From NCBI RefSeq assembly GCF_000350225.1, contig NW_005178989.1, positions 53,611-117,610 on the forward strand: DNA of 64,000 nt, given 5' to 3'. The DNA is from Chondrus crispus (Eukaryota > Rhodophyta > Florideophyceae > Gigartinales > Gigartinaceae). This document shows, piece after piece, positions 45,851-55,074 of this stretch. A program made the position numbers and the translations under genes. The stretch's first letter is position 1; every line of letters starts with the position of its first letter. Under the pieces are notes generated by a model. That model had not been told where the DNA came from and did no database searches. It saw only the letters and a list, made by a program, of their open reading frames with translations.

Positions 45851-45967
45851 TAACCTGGACCGTGCTATATATCTTGTAACGACATATATTAACCTGGATT
45901 CGCATGTAACCTGGGCCAGGTTATTTTGTGTGAGACGCTCTCAAAATGGCCTTCAGAATTAACCTGG
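45851..45967. repeat. Cluster of five TAACCTGG motifs
   Basis: TAACCTGG occurs at 45,851, 45,890, 45,907 and 45,960. There is an inverted copy, CCAGGTTA, at 45,916 that makes TAACCTGG-G-CCAGGTTA. It starts about 60 bases after the end of the DDE_1 pseudogene. It is probably the element's subterminal transposase-binding region. Confidence 0.65.
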
Positions 45968-48518
45968 ACCATGTTAAATTCCGTGATCGGGTGTACTCTT
46001 ATAAGTTTTTTCGATACACTGCTATAATTGTACAGTAGTGCAACTTTTTTTGTACGCACAGGGACTAAAAATATGCAAAAAAGTGGGTGTGGATCATTGC
46101 ATCTGGCGCAGAATACTGGTGATCATGAGAACTGCCGGTGGCATGATTATTTTATGGCTTTGTTTAACGCTGAAATCTCCGTGTCTCGAGAACGGGATCT
46201 GACACAGCTGTTTACAACCCATATATAGTATCGGGTATGGTACTCTGGAAGGGAGTGTCGCCTGATAGTGTGAGGAGGGAAGGCAGGAAATATACTGTGC
46301 CTGTGCTGTACAGTACCGTTCTGTATGAAAGTGATTGGAGTGAGAACTATAGAATTGTGGTGACAATTATTGCTCGCATATGGGCACGAATCTAGCACGA
46401 AAATTCCATGAGGGCGATTCCAGCTACTTGAGGCAAGAGTCATAGAGTGGCGGAGAGATAGACGTTGTCGGGAGAAGAGGCGAGACATTGCCCATGTGAG
46501 AGTATCGGGATGTCAGGAAAAGGGAAAAACTGGCAAGTGGAGGTTGGATAAAGATGGGAGATCATACAGTGCAAGCATGAGTCAGAAGAAGGGAGCGGTT
46601 GTTCCTGCACAAATTGGCGCGTACTGTACTGTGTCATGCAAAGGGCATGGTCTCATATGAGGGGGATGGGGCGTTTGATACTGTAGTCCCAAGAGCTATC
46701 TTGATGCGAGATTGCAGTTACGGACAGGGAGGACTGGTCGGAACAAATGTGGTACAAGTTGTTTCGAAGGGGCAATGAAGGACTGACCCGTACTTGACGG
46801 GGGTGAGAGGGTAGGGCAATGCATAAATGTGAACAGTGACGGTCGATATTCTTTCTTCACATTCCTTGTACTGTACACAGATGGGGTTTTGGGCCGTGCA
46901 AGGGTGACGGGAAAGGACTAAAAGGGAGGGGTTGACGTGGGATGCGGAAAAGAGGAGTTGCCCGGTGAGTGTAAAATGAAATTACTGTATCGTTTCTGCA
47001 GGCAGGGAAGGCAATAAAGATTTAAGGCGCGTGTGTGGCATGGGTGTCGGGAATCGTTGCGCCTTGCACGGAAAATCGCATGGCACAATACGCGCCACTA
47101 CCCTTGGTAGCTACAGAAATGATTGGGGACCACCTCCAATTCCTCTTGTGCCGCGGTTTCGCGTCACTGTTCCATCTCATGATAGCACCTTGCTACTGAG
47201 CCAAGTTACATAAAGCATTAGAGGCCTGTACGACAAAATACGGCACGACGCAAAGCAGGTTTGTGCCCCAATGTGACATGAATTGTTCCAGACGGCTGGC
47301 CGAGCTTACCTCCCATTTCATCTCTGAGCGATATTGGTGAAAGGCACGAAAAGGACAGACGCCTTGGGCGTGTGCGAGGCGCGATCCCTTGCAATGCAGG
47401 ACAGCAGAGGGCAGTGAGGCATAATTTCCCTGCATCTAGTGGTATATTTCCACACTGTAAATTACTATGCTATTGTAGCGCCGAAAAGATCCTGACTCTG
47501 TTGGGGGAGGAGCTTGGGGATGGACAAGAAATGAGGGAGCTGTACAAGTAGACGAGCGTGCAGCATGCGACGCAGGGCGGCAAACGCCTCGTACGGCCAA
47601 TCATTGCGCGCGCTCTGGAGAGGCGCGCTAGAGGCTGTCGGCGACAATCGCCGCCGCCTTTCACTTGCTGACGTGCCATGTGTCAGTCGCCCCCGTGGAA
47701 AAGATGGAATGCTTTTTCTGCTGCGGGCGATTGGCGCGCCAGAGCAAAAGAGGAGCAGGTACTCAAGTCCCACCAATATTGGTTAAAATTTTGAGGCATT
47801 CAGAGATTTGGCACGTGTTGGAACGAAAACCCACGGAACCCCTCCCCCTCCCCCGAGAAACTGGGCAGTGCATGGAGGCGTTCCAACAGTACAGGTGGAC
47901 CGGAGAAAAGTCAGCGGAGTATGAGATTTCTAGTGAAATAAAAGATCTGGTACTGTAATACCAAAAAAAAATCCCTATTATTTGTACGAAATGAAATTAC
48001 TGCTTATAAATCATTTGCATAGGTGGGGCGTTGCATGCCATGGGCCATGTGGATTTTTATCATAAAAACGACGGCGACGTGTCTTTGAACACACCCGGCG
48101 ATCGCTGCCACCCCCCGCCCGGCGGCACACAGCTTCGCAATGGCAGACCCAAAGGATGCGCAATAAAAACACGACAAATAACGCCCGCGTCTTTCCGTTT
48201 CGTCGCGAGCTCGTCTCAGGCTGAGCCGGATTTCCCTCTCTGCTTGCTCCTCGTCTCACCCCTTCCTTCCGTTTTCTTTTTCCATTGTTCTTCCGTTCTA
48301 TATCTTCATCCCATCTCACAGTGCACAACCCAACCGGCGCCCCTCCCCCCACCACCAACCCCACGCCTCACCCAAACCCTCCCCCCACTCCCCCGTCCTT
48401 ACTGGCCTCCAGTGCAACCCCTCATCCACAACCCCTCATCCACAATCCCTCATCCACCCCTCCCAACCACCCAGCCCGCCCCCCCTCTCCCCGTTCCCCA
48501 CCCCCCCTCCTTGTTGTC
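45968..48518. other. Intergenic region before the zinc-finger gene
   Basis: No convincing gene. TACAGTA or TACTGTA occurs about seven times between 46,030 and 47,960. From 48,231 to 48,518 the + strand is almost entirely C/T, including a three-unit 14-bp repeat (CCCTCATCCACAAC, 48,417-48,460). This is probably the promoter or leader of the next gene. Overlapping 60-120 codon frames here are compositional. Confidence 0.45.
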
Positions 48519-49217
48519 ATGACGTCCGGTCTCGACCGTCTTTGTGAAGCCGTGGAGGCCGCCGAAGCTGCCGAATCGGCCCGTCGCCAAGAGGGCTTCA
48601 TGTGCCCAAACCCCGGCTGCGCACGCATCTTCTCCAAGCGGTACAACCAGCAAGCCCACATGCGTCTGCACGACGGCACCCGCCCCTTTTCCTGTCCGCG
48701 ATGCAACAAGGACTTCATGTGGAAGAGCTCGCTCAAGAGCCACGCCAAGATGCATAACAAGATGGACGCCGCCGCCGCTGCCCTCGCCGCAAAGCGTGCT
48801 GCCCACCCCGCCTCCGCCAACGCACCCACCTCCTCGATTCGCTCCCCGCACAAGCAACACCCCACGCAAGTAAAGCCCATACAAGCAAAGCCTACGCCGA
48901 AGCAACACACCAAGCGCGTCGCAAAGAGGCAAAGTAAGACGCCGGGCTCGTCACAAACACGCAAAGTCGCCCGTCATTCGACCAAGGCGCCTGCTAACGC
49001 GGCGCTCAAACGCAGGGCCGACAATGCATCACGGGGGGCGGTAGGCCCATCCGTGTCGGTGCATCGGTCACTAGGGGGGCCGTCGCGATCGCATCATGTT
49101 TCTTCGCCGCAGGCACGGCCGTCGACAAAGCCTAAGGGACCTATGGGACGGCAGTCGCCGGATAGTGTGACGCGTATGGACTTGGAGACTGCCACGTTGT
49201 TGACGATGTTCCAGTAG
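48519..49217 (+). CDS. Two-finger C2H2 zinc-finger protein (232 aa)
   Basis: ATG 48,519 begins MTSGLDRLCEAVEAAE. Upstream in-frame codons belong to a pyrimidine-rich leader. Finger 1 has C29, C34, H47 and H51 (C-x4-C-x12-H-x3-H). Finger 2 has C59, C62, H75 and H79 (C-x2-C-x12-H-x3-H). The linker HDGTRPF is a close version of the classical TGEKPF linker, so the fingers probably bind DNA in tandem. The rest is Ala-rich, then very basic with many Lys/Gln/Thr/Ser (KRVAKRQSKT, AALKRRAD), consistent with nuclear localisation. No other domain. It is a likely transcription factor; the target is unknown. Single exon. Confidence 0.85.
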   Translation: MTSGLDRLCEAVEAAEAAESARRQEGFMCPNPGCARIFSKRYNQQAHMRLHDGTRPFSCPRCNKDFMWKSSLKSHAKMHNKMDAAAAALAAKRAAHPASANAPTSSIRSPHKQHPTQVKPIQAKPTPKQHTKRVAKRQSKTPGSSQTRKVARHSTKAPANAALKRRADNASRGAVGPSVSVHRSLGGPSRSHHVSSPQARPSTKPKGPMGRQSPDSVTRMDLETATLLTMFQ

Positions 49218-51058
49218 GGTTGCGGCTGATGGAGACAGATTTTGTAGCGAGAGACACGTACTCTCAGAGGTCCTCGGGAGCTAAGAGAGTATGCGTGCTC
49301 CGGTTTCCGTGTGTGAGTCGTGTTTTTTTTGTGAGTGCATTTCGTGTGAATAGTTGCGGCAATATGTTTTAGACTGTGTTTTGAGTGAGTGCCGCTGTGA
49401 TAGTTGACCACGCGCACGGGGAATGAAAGTTCCGATTTCGAGGAGTCTGTGTGTGCCTTTATTCGAGAGATGTAATAGTGTGTTGTTTCGTAAATCAATT
49501 GATCAGAGCCCTTTTGGCTTGCGCTCGCAAAACCGTTACCCTAGCACAGTGCGGCCTTCTTCCAGCACTCCCAGTTGTGAAGTCCTTGCTTCAACCGTGG
49601 TGGTGGTCTCAAACGCCGAGTTTTGAACGCCAGCGCAAGGAAAGAGTATCTTCGAAATGAAGTGAAAAACAAGGACAAGACTGTAGTGTACTGTTGGATA
49701 TTTTGGGCATAAAGCGGTCAAGGCCGGAAAAGTTGGCAGTCAGCTGCACGCGCCGCACGAGGTCTTGCTACTTCGAAGGGTAATGAGAGGGTTGGGAGTG
49801 GAAACAGCGGAATGGCATGGGAGCACGCCTCGGGGTTGGTTGGTCGAATTAAGGAATACTCGGGTGTCTGTCCAGTGCGCGTTTTGTGAGGCGTGCAGGC
49901 GTGATTATCTATCAACCAGATGACGGACGAGGGGTTTTTTGGGTGTAGGCTCTCATTTAGGTGGTCTGTGTGTGTGCTGAGATATTTAGGGCGGAGGTCG
50001 CGAGAGCGTGGGGTATGTCCTAGGAGGGGGGGCGGGTGGGGGCGAAGCTGGGTAGGTGGAAGGGTACGACAGTTGGAGATGTGCAAAGATCGAGGCATGT
50101 TCCTCGCATCGGTTCATCGCGGAGGACCGGGGGCGGCAGGTTGCCCATGGTGGTGGCGGGACCCTGGTGGTGGCGGTGCGGACAGGGCTGGGTGTTCCAT
50201 TGGCTCGGGGGCGACTGGATCAGTCAGCGAAGAAAGATATCTGCAAGCCAATCTCGGCAGAGCGGTGTGGAGCGGATTATACATCTCCCGGGGAAAAGTA
50301 TTTTTTGTGCGTTGGCACCGACTTTCGCCCCCGCACGCTTTAATGCGGTATGACGTACGGGATTTACACACGCTGACAACCATGCGCGCTTTCACGTCAC
50401 ACTTGGACGTGCAGTACCTCGCCCGGTATCTCCAGATTGCTCCCAAACCCAACCGCCCCCGTCTCGTGGGGCCACCCGTCTCGTGGGGCCAACTGTCCCT
50501 CCTGCCCACTGCACTCCTCTCCACTCCTCTCCACTGCACTCTACCCGCCATAGACAACCCCCTCGTCGCTCATCTCTGCCCTGTCCCTTGTCCCTGCGTC
50601 ATTGCTGCCCTGTCGCTTGTGACACATGCCGCCACATCTCCACATCTCCCTGTCGTCTTTCTCGCACCCCCCCCTCCTAACTAACAACCGTCCCGATTCT
50701 TCATCGCTCACCTCTGGGAATCTACCTATCCCCAGTTCACTCCCACCGCGTCTCGTCCCCTACTCCTCGTTTAACGACCGTTTCGCTCTCGAGCGCCCTC
50801 CAGCACGGACACGTCAGTGTTCCGGCATGGTTGCCCCCCTGGTCGCATGACGCAATCTGTACACTGTTACAGGCACAGCGAAGGCTGCAATTTTTTTCGT
50901 TTCTTCAACCCACCGGGCCTTGACACTATCAGTCCGTACTTGTCCGAGTCCTCTCTCAAAATTTCTGTGGTTCCGGTCTCTCGCTGTGCGCCTCCTGTTT
51001 TTGCTTTTACTGGAATCAGGTTCTATGTGCATGTACAGTATACGATACATTTTGCGAG

Positions 51059-51088
51059 CTAACGATACAACCTCTAGTTGTATCGCTA
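51059..51088. repeat. Hairpin CGATACAAC-CTCTA-GTTGTATCG
   Basis: A perfect 9-bp stem with a 5-base loop in intergenic DNA. No following T-run, so it is not a bacterial-type terminator. Confidence 0.6.
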
Positions 51089-52489
51089 GTCACTACAATT
51101 CCTGTTCCTGAGGGGAGTCCCGGCGTCTTCAGTTGATAATCAGTTCGTAATTGCTCCGTTTTCAAACACAAGAGTCCTCGTAGAGGCGTTTGCCATTTCG
51201 ATAGCGCTAATTGGTGGCCCCAGCGTCGCACAATCGTGTCACCCCCATCCCCATCCAACCAACAAACTGCTGTATGACTGACTGACTGCCGGCCCGCAAA
51301 CGTCGTCCTGACATGAACATGACTTGCGAAGGCAACCCATCCTCAAATGGATTGCTTAACGTTCTCTCTCGATCAACCGTCAGGGTGACGAAAAGTCATC
51401 CCAAACGATTGGGTACTATCCAACTGTAAGCCGTAATGGTAACGGAGATCAACGGACTTTTTCGCTTGAAAATGGGAGATTTCTATTGCTCGCTCATACA
51501 GTGTACTGGTCACACGTAACACCACATTTTTGGGCCTTGAATGAAGATTGGCGTTTTGATGTCGCAAAACTCTCAGCACCTCAACCATCTCTTGGCAGCA
51601 CTTGTTGCCATCACTCGTGCCTCACCACCTTTTATGTGTGAAGGTTCTGGAGGTCCTGTGATTCGGTACAGTGGCTACCCCGACATAGTGCACATCGCTA
51701 TAAGAAACGGAACAGTATAGTGCCCAGGGAACTGCCTGGCACGGAAAAGATATGATAGGCACAATCTAGCCAGTGACTTCATTTAAGCGCTGTAAACAGT
51801 CCATTGGATGGATTCTTACACTGCATGTATTCATTACATAGGTGCTGCTACTCTGCTTGCTCCTGTATAGTGCACAAAAAGCCTGGTTGCACTTTTAAGG
51901 GTGACCCCACCGCCAACAAAATTTCAGTGCACTATTGAGGAAGCCACGGTACTGTATAGCTTCATACCTACCACGAGTTCTCTCTATCTGTATATCCTTT
52001 ATTCAATGACTATTGTTGCGAATGCTATCTCATATCGACAGATCTCTATCTAGAGGGAGTTACAGTTCGTACCACTGTACATGAATGCACCAACCCTTCC
52101 TTACATAACTCACCATCGCTCTGCTCGTAATTGCTCACAACGCTAGGCAGCAAGCTGCAGCAACGCATCAAACTACACTGAAAACAAGATAAAACTATGG
52201 AGACCGAAACGATGACCAACCCTTCAAAAAACCTATGTAAGCAACCGATACGTGCAACTGAAGCTGCTTGCTATGCTTGTCCTGAGTCGGTCTTTCCAGC
52301 CTACAGTACGGTATGCCCACAGCACTTTACATACATGCAAGTCTTGAAGGTCGTTGATGCCAAATTTCATTTCTACGCTCGCGCATACCCTCTTGTACCT
52401 GTAACTACGTAGACATTATATTAGGGCACCTCTCAAGGTGTTATGACTCCAAAAGAATATGGAAAACGCAATCCACTCCGCCTGATCAC

Positions 52490-52525
52490 GGTCTCATGTC
52501 CACTTATGGTCTCATGTCCACTTAT
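52490..52525. repeat. 18-bp perfect tandem duplication
   Basis: GGTCTCATGTCCACTTAT occurs twice head to tail (52,490-52,507 and 52,508-52,525). Confidence 0.9.
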
Positions 52526-53023
52526 GCTTCACATGAAACAATTAACAAACGGAGCCATTAACGAAGAGAAGGAAGAAGCGGCATAGAAGCCTGCTTTTAA
52601 GTTGGTGCGCTACAAGTGAAGCCCTAAAATCATTGCCACCCCTGTAAAATGTCGTGTCCCTAACGCCCTCCTATCCAGCTCTAACCGCGCCCACCAAGAA
52701 CGAGCGGACAATGGCGGACGACGACTCCTGACTTAATCCGCCTCGACCCTAGAGCCGCGTTCCCACTGAGCTGTCCAGCTCCCTCTGGGGGATTGTTTTC
52801 TATTTGCATGCGCAAGCATCGGGCACGACATATTACTTGTCCCAAACACACCTATTCACAATGAAGCAAGGCTTCTACTTCCCGGCTGCGAGGCCACCTC
52901 CGCGTCCCGCACCCCCGCTCATGAGCGGCCGCGCCCTGCCTCGCCGCGGCTCGCCAGCACATAAAAGCGCGCTCCACCCCGCGCTGCGCCCGGCGGTTTA
53001 CGCCTCGCACATCCACGCGCACG

Positions 53024-54169
53024 ATGTGCGTCCCCCTGCTGCTCTCCGTCCTACTGGTGCTCGCCCCCTGCGCGTCAGCGCAGGTATCATTCTGCCGGCG
53101 CACGTCTGCGCAGGAGCAGAAGCAGTCTGCGACGTTCCTATGCTCGGTGTCCGTAACGATGCGGCGGTCGGCGGGGTGTGCGGCGACGGTGTCCGAGGAG
53201 TTCGTGTTCCCGCACACGACGGGGGCCGATGCGTTCCGCGACATCCCGCGCGTGGGCGGGGTGCAGGACGTGTCCAGCGTGAGCGGGACGCGGGACGGGA
53301 CGGGGCTCCGCGTGCGCACGAGCGAGCGCGAAGGCGTGCTCCGGGTGTACCTGGAGACGCGGCGCAAGGGGAGCGCGACGACATTCAGACTGGAGTACAA
53401 GGTGTCGAACGCGGCGATGCGGTTCAGCAGGGCGTGCCTCAACGGGCAGAGCGTGGACGCGACGCGGAACGTGCTGCGGTGGGGCACCGGGCAGTGGGAC
53501 AAGACGCTGGAGCTGGTGCGCGTGCGGTTCGAGGCGGCGGCGGGCGGGACGGTGGAGGCGGCGGGGGCGAGCATGGGGGCGAGAGTGGTGCAGAGGGCGG
53601 AGGGGAGCTTGACGTACGAGGCAAGGGGGGTGAGACACGGGATGGAGTTTTACGCGATAGATGGGGGGAAGGGCGGCGTTTGTGAGTGGCCGGTGGAGTG
53701 CTTTGCGGAGAGGAAGGGGGACGGGAAGGAGGGCATGAAGACGAGGCTGCTGTTTTTCGGGATCGGGGGCGCGATGTTGGTGATGGTGTGCTGCGTGGTC
53801 GGGTGCAAGTGCCGGGGCAAGATGGGGAAGATGCACGCGGGGCGGCGAGGGAGCTCCGGGTCGAGTTGTGACGGGGAGGGCTNNNNNNNNNNNNNNNNNN
53901 NNNNNNNNNNNNNNNNNNNNNNNNNNNNNNNNNNNNNNNNNNNNNNNNNNNNNNNNNNNNNNNNNNNNNNNNNNNNNNNNNNTGCGGGGGAGGGGATTGT
54001 GGGGGTGGCGGCGGTGGGGATTGCGGCGGTGGGGATGGCGGTGGTGGGGACGGGTAGCATGGGAGCAAAGAGGCAAGGTGTCGGCAGTGGGGATGGCGGT
54101 GGGGATGGCGGTGGTGGGGGACGTGTGGCATGGGAGCTAAGAAACAAGGTGTTGACATCCCGATGTTGA
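53024..54169 (+). CDS. Type I membrane protein with DUF2207-like ectodomain
   Basis: ATG 53,024. Residues 1-19 form a signal peptide (hydrophobic LLLSVLLVLAP, cleavage near ASA-Q). The ectodomain contains VSEEFVFPH, then FRDIP at 71-75, and a beta-rich segment with FRLEYKVSNAAMRF at 121-134. This pattern (V-E...F...RDIP...Y-x-x-Y-x-V) matches the N-terminal DUF2207 domain of predicted bacterial membrane proteins. Several Cys could form disulfides. A single transmembrane helix at about 241-261 (LLFFGIGGAMLVMVCCVVGC) is followed by a basic Cys/Lys/Arg tail. A 100-N gap interrupts the cytoplasmic tail. The Gly/Val-rich sequence after the gap up to the stop at 54,169 is in frame only if the gap length is a multiple of three, so the C-terminus is unreliable. 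Function unknown. Confidence 0.72.
   Translation: MCVPLLLSVLLVLAPCASAQVSFCRRTSAQEQKQSATFLCSVSVTMRRSAGCAATVSEEFVFPHTTGADAFRDIPRVGGVQDVSSVSGTRDGTGLRVRTSEREGVLRVYLETRRKGSATTFRLEYKVSNAAMRFSRACLNGQSVDATRNVLRWGTGQWDKTLELVRVRFEAAAGGTVEAAGASMGARVVQRAEGSLTYEARGVRHGMEFYAIDGGKGGVCEWPVECFAERKGDGKEGMKTRLLFFGIGGAMLVMVCCVVGCKCRGKMGKMHAGRRGSSGSSCDGEGXXXXXXXXXXXXXXXXXXXXXXXXXXXXXXXXXXAGEGIVGVAAVGIAAVGMAVVGTGSMGAKRQGVGSGDGGGDGGGGGRVAWELRNKVLTSRC
53883..53982. other. Assembly gap of 100 N
   Basis: Exactly 100 N, the conventional size for an unknown gap. It lies inside the tail of the DUF2207-like gene and abuts G-rich tandem repeats, which probably caused the assembly break. Confidence 0.98.
53983..54125 (+). 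repeat. G-rich tandem repeats (GGGGATGGCGGTG-like)
   Basis: Repeated GGCGGTGGGGATTG / GGCGGTGGGGATGG units, interrupted around 54,050-54,085, then resumed. Runs of four G recur at short spacing, so G-quadruplex formation is plausible. Confidence 0.7.
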
Positions 54170-54202
54170 CATCCTGATGTCAGCATCAGGATGGATGTCA
54201 AC
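54165..54202. repeat. Hairpin at the end of the DUF2207-like gene
   Basis: GTTGACATCCTGATG (54,165) pairs with CATCAGGAT plus GGATGTCAAC (to 54,202), with a four-base bulge. A direct copy of GTTGACATCC also lies at 54,151. It overlaps the apparent stop codon and could mark the 3' UTR. Confidence 0.55.
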
Positions 54203-54462
54203 ATCAGGAGATCCCCCACGGATCTCATGAGGTGAGTTGGAAACACGTGTACCCTTCAGAAGGGGTACAGAAGGGTACATCTAAGAGTATGATATACTGT
54301 ACAGTAAAGTTATGAGATATTGCTTTTACAGTACCGGTACAGTATACTCCTGTGTACTCTTACACGTTTGCCACGTATTACAGTTGTACAGTGAAGGGCG
54401 CTTGGAGAACAAGAGAGATGCCGCACACCGTACCGTAGTGGCATGGCCGGGCCACGTACCCG

Positions 54463-54565
54463 TAAAAAGCTCTTATCTCGGAGACCTTGTGGAGTGATAG
54501 GTGACACGATGATAGGCGCGACACCTAAAAAGCTCTATCTCGGAGACCCTGTGGAGTGATAGGTG
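54463..54565. repeat. 40-bp direct repeat, 63-bp spacing
   Basis: Copies at 54,463-54,503 and 54,526-54,565 share AAAAAGCTCT then ATCTCGGAGACC and GTGGAGTGATAGGTG, with one indel and one substitution. The wider 54,203-55,074 spacer holds no gene and is notable for eight or so TACAGTA/TACTGTA motifs. Confidence 0.85.
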
Positions 54566-54591
54566 CGACTTGCCCCCCTCCGTACCGCACA

Positions 54592-54645
54592 GTTACATAA
54601 TAGCTGCGTTCGTGGAGGGTTACATAATAGCTGCGTTCGTGGAGG
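54592..54645. repeat. 27-bp perfect tandem duplication
   Basis: Two adjacent copies of a unit starting GTTACATAATAGCTGCG and ending TTCGTGGAGG (54,592-54,618 and 54,619-54,645). Confidence 0.9.
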
Positions 54646-55074
54646 GCGCGCTGTAATTTATCCTGATCACTTTCCCAATTGGTCACCCTACTCACGCCCC
54701 ACCCAATTGCGGCCGTGCACAGTGCCATTCTTACAGTTTCGCCACGCCGTCCACCCACGTACAGTACTTGACGACGTTAACTTGACCAAGTCGCCAGCCC
54801 GTTCGCGTCCTCTCGAGGCCAGCCCAATAAGAGGCAGTAAATTACGGGTAAATTACGGTATCCGCTTGTGTTTTCGCTACAGTACGGCCTGCCTGCATTG
54901 TTGTCCCTTCTCGTCGACGAGCTCCTACAGTACAGCTCGCTTCACGCCGTACCCTTTGGTACAGTATATTCGCATCCCACCAAACCGTGCCGGTCGCACA
55001 CGTCTTCCGCTCACCATCTCAGCCTCCCCCTATGGCGACCTGACCGCCCTCCGCCGCCCCCCTCAACAGCCGTC

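Larger units (their letters stand above)
49218..53023. other. Large intergenic region without a supported gene
   Basis: The first ~200 bases are the 3' flank of the zinc-finger gene. Frames up to 254 codons (49,920-50,684) are low-complexity, rich in Gly, Pro, Arg and Trp, with no domain; they reflect G- or C-rich strands. C/T-rich DNA at 50,480-50,800 resembles the leaders of nearby genes, but no gene follows it. A hairpin (51,059-51,088) and an 18-bp duplication (52,490-52,525) are listed separately. Confidence 0.45.

Noticed and set aside
49920..50684. 254-codon + strand frame
   Set aside because: Gly/Pro/Arg/Trp low complexity with changing composition, antisense frames equally open, no domain. 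It follows from strand-biased G/C-rich DNA.
52804..53685. 293-codon + frame overlapping the DUF2207-like gene
   Set aside because: It runs in another frame across the signal peptide and ectodomain of the convincing gene and is Arg/Gly/Ala-rich, a typical shadow of GC-rich coding DNA.
54165..54202. Rho-independent terminator
   Set aside because: The hairpin has no U-tract and the context is a nuclear eukaryotic gene end.
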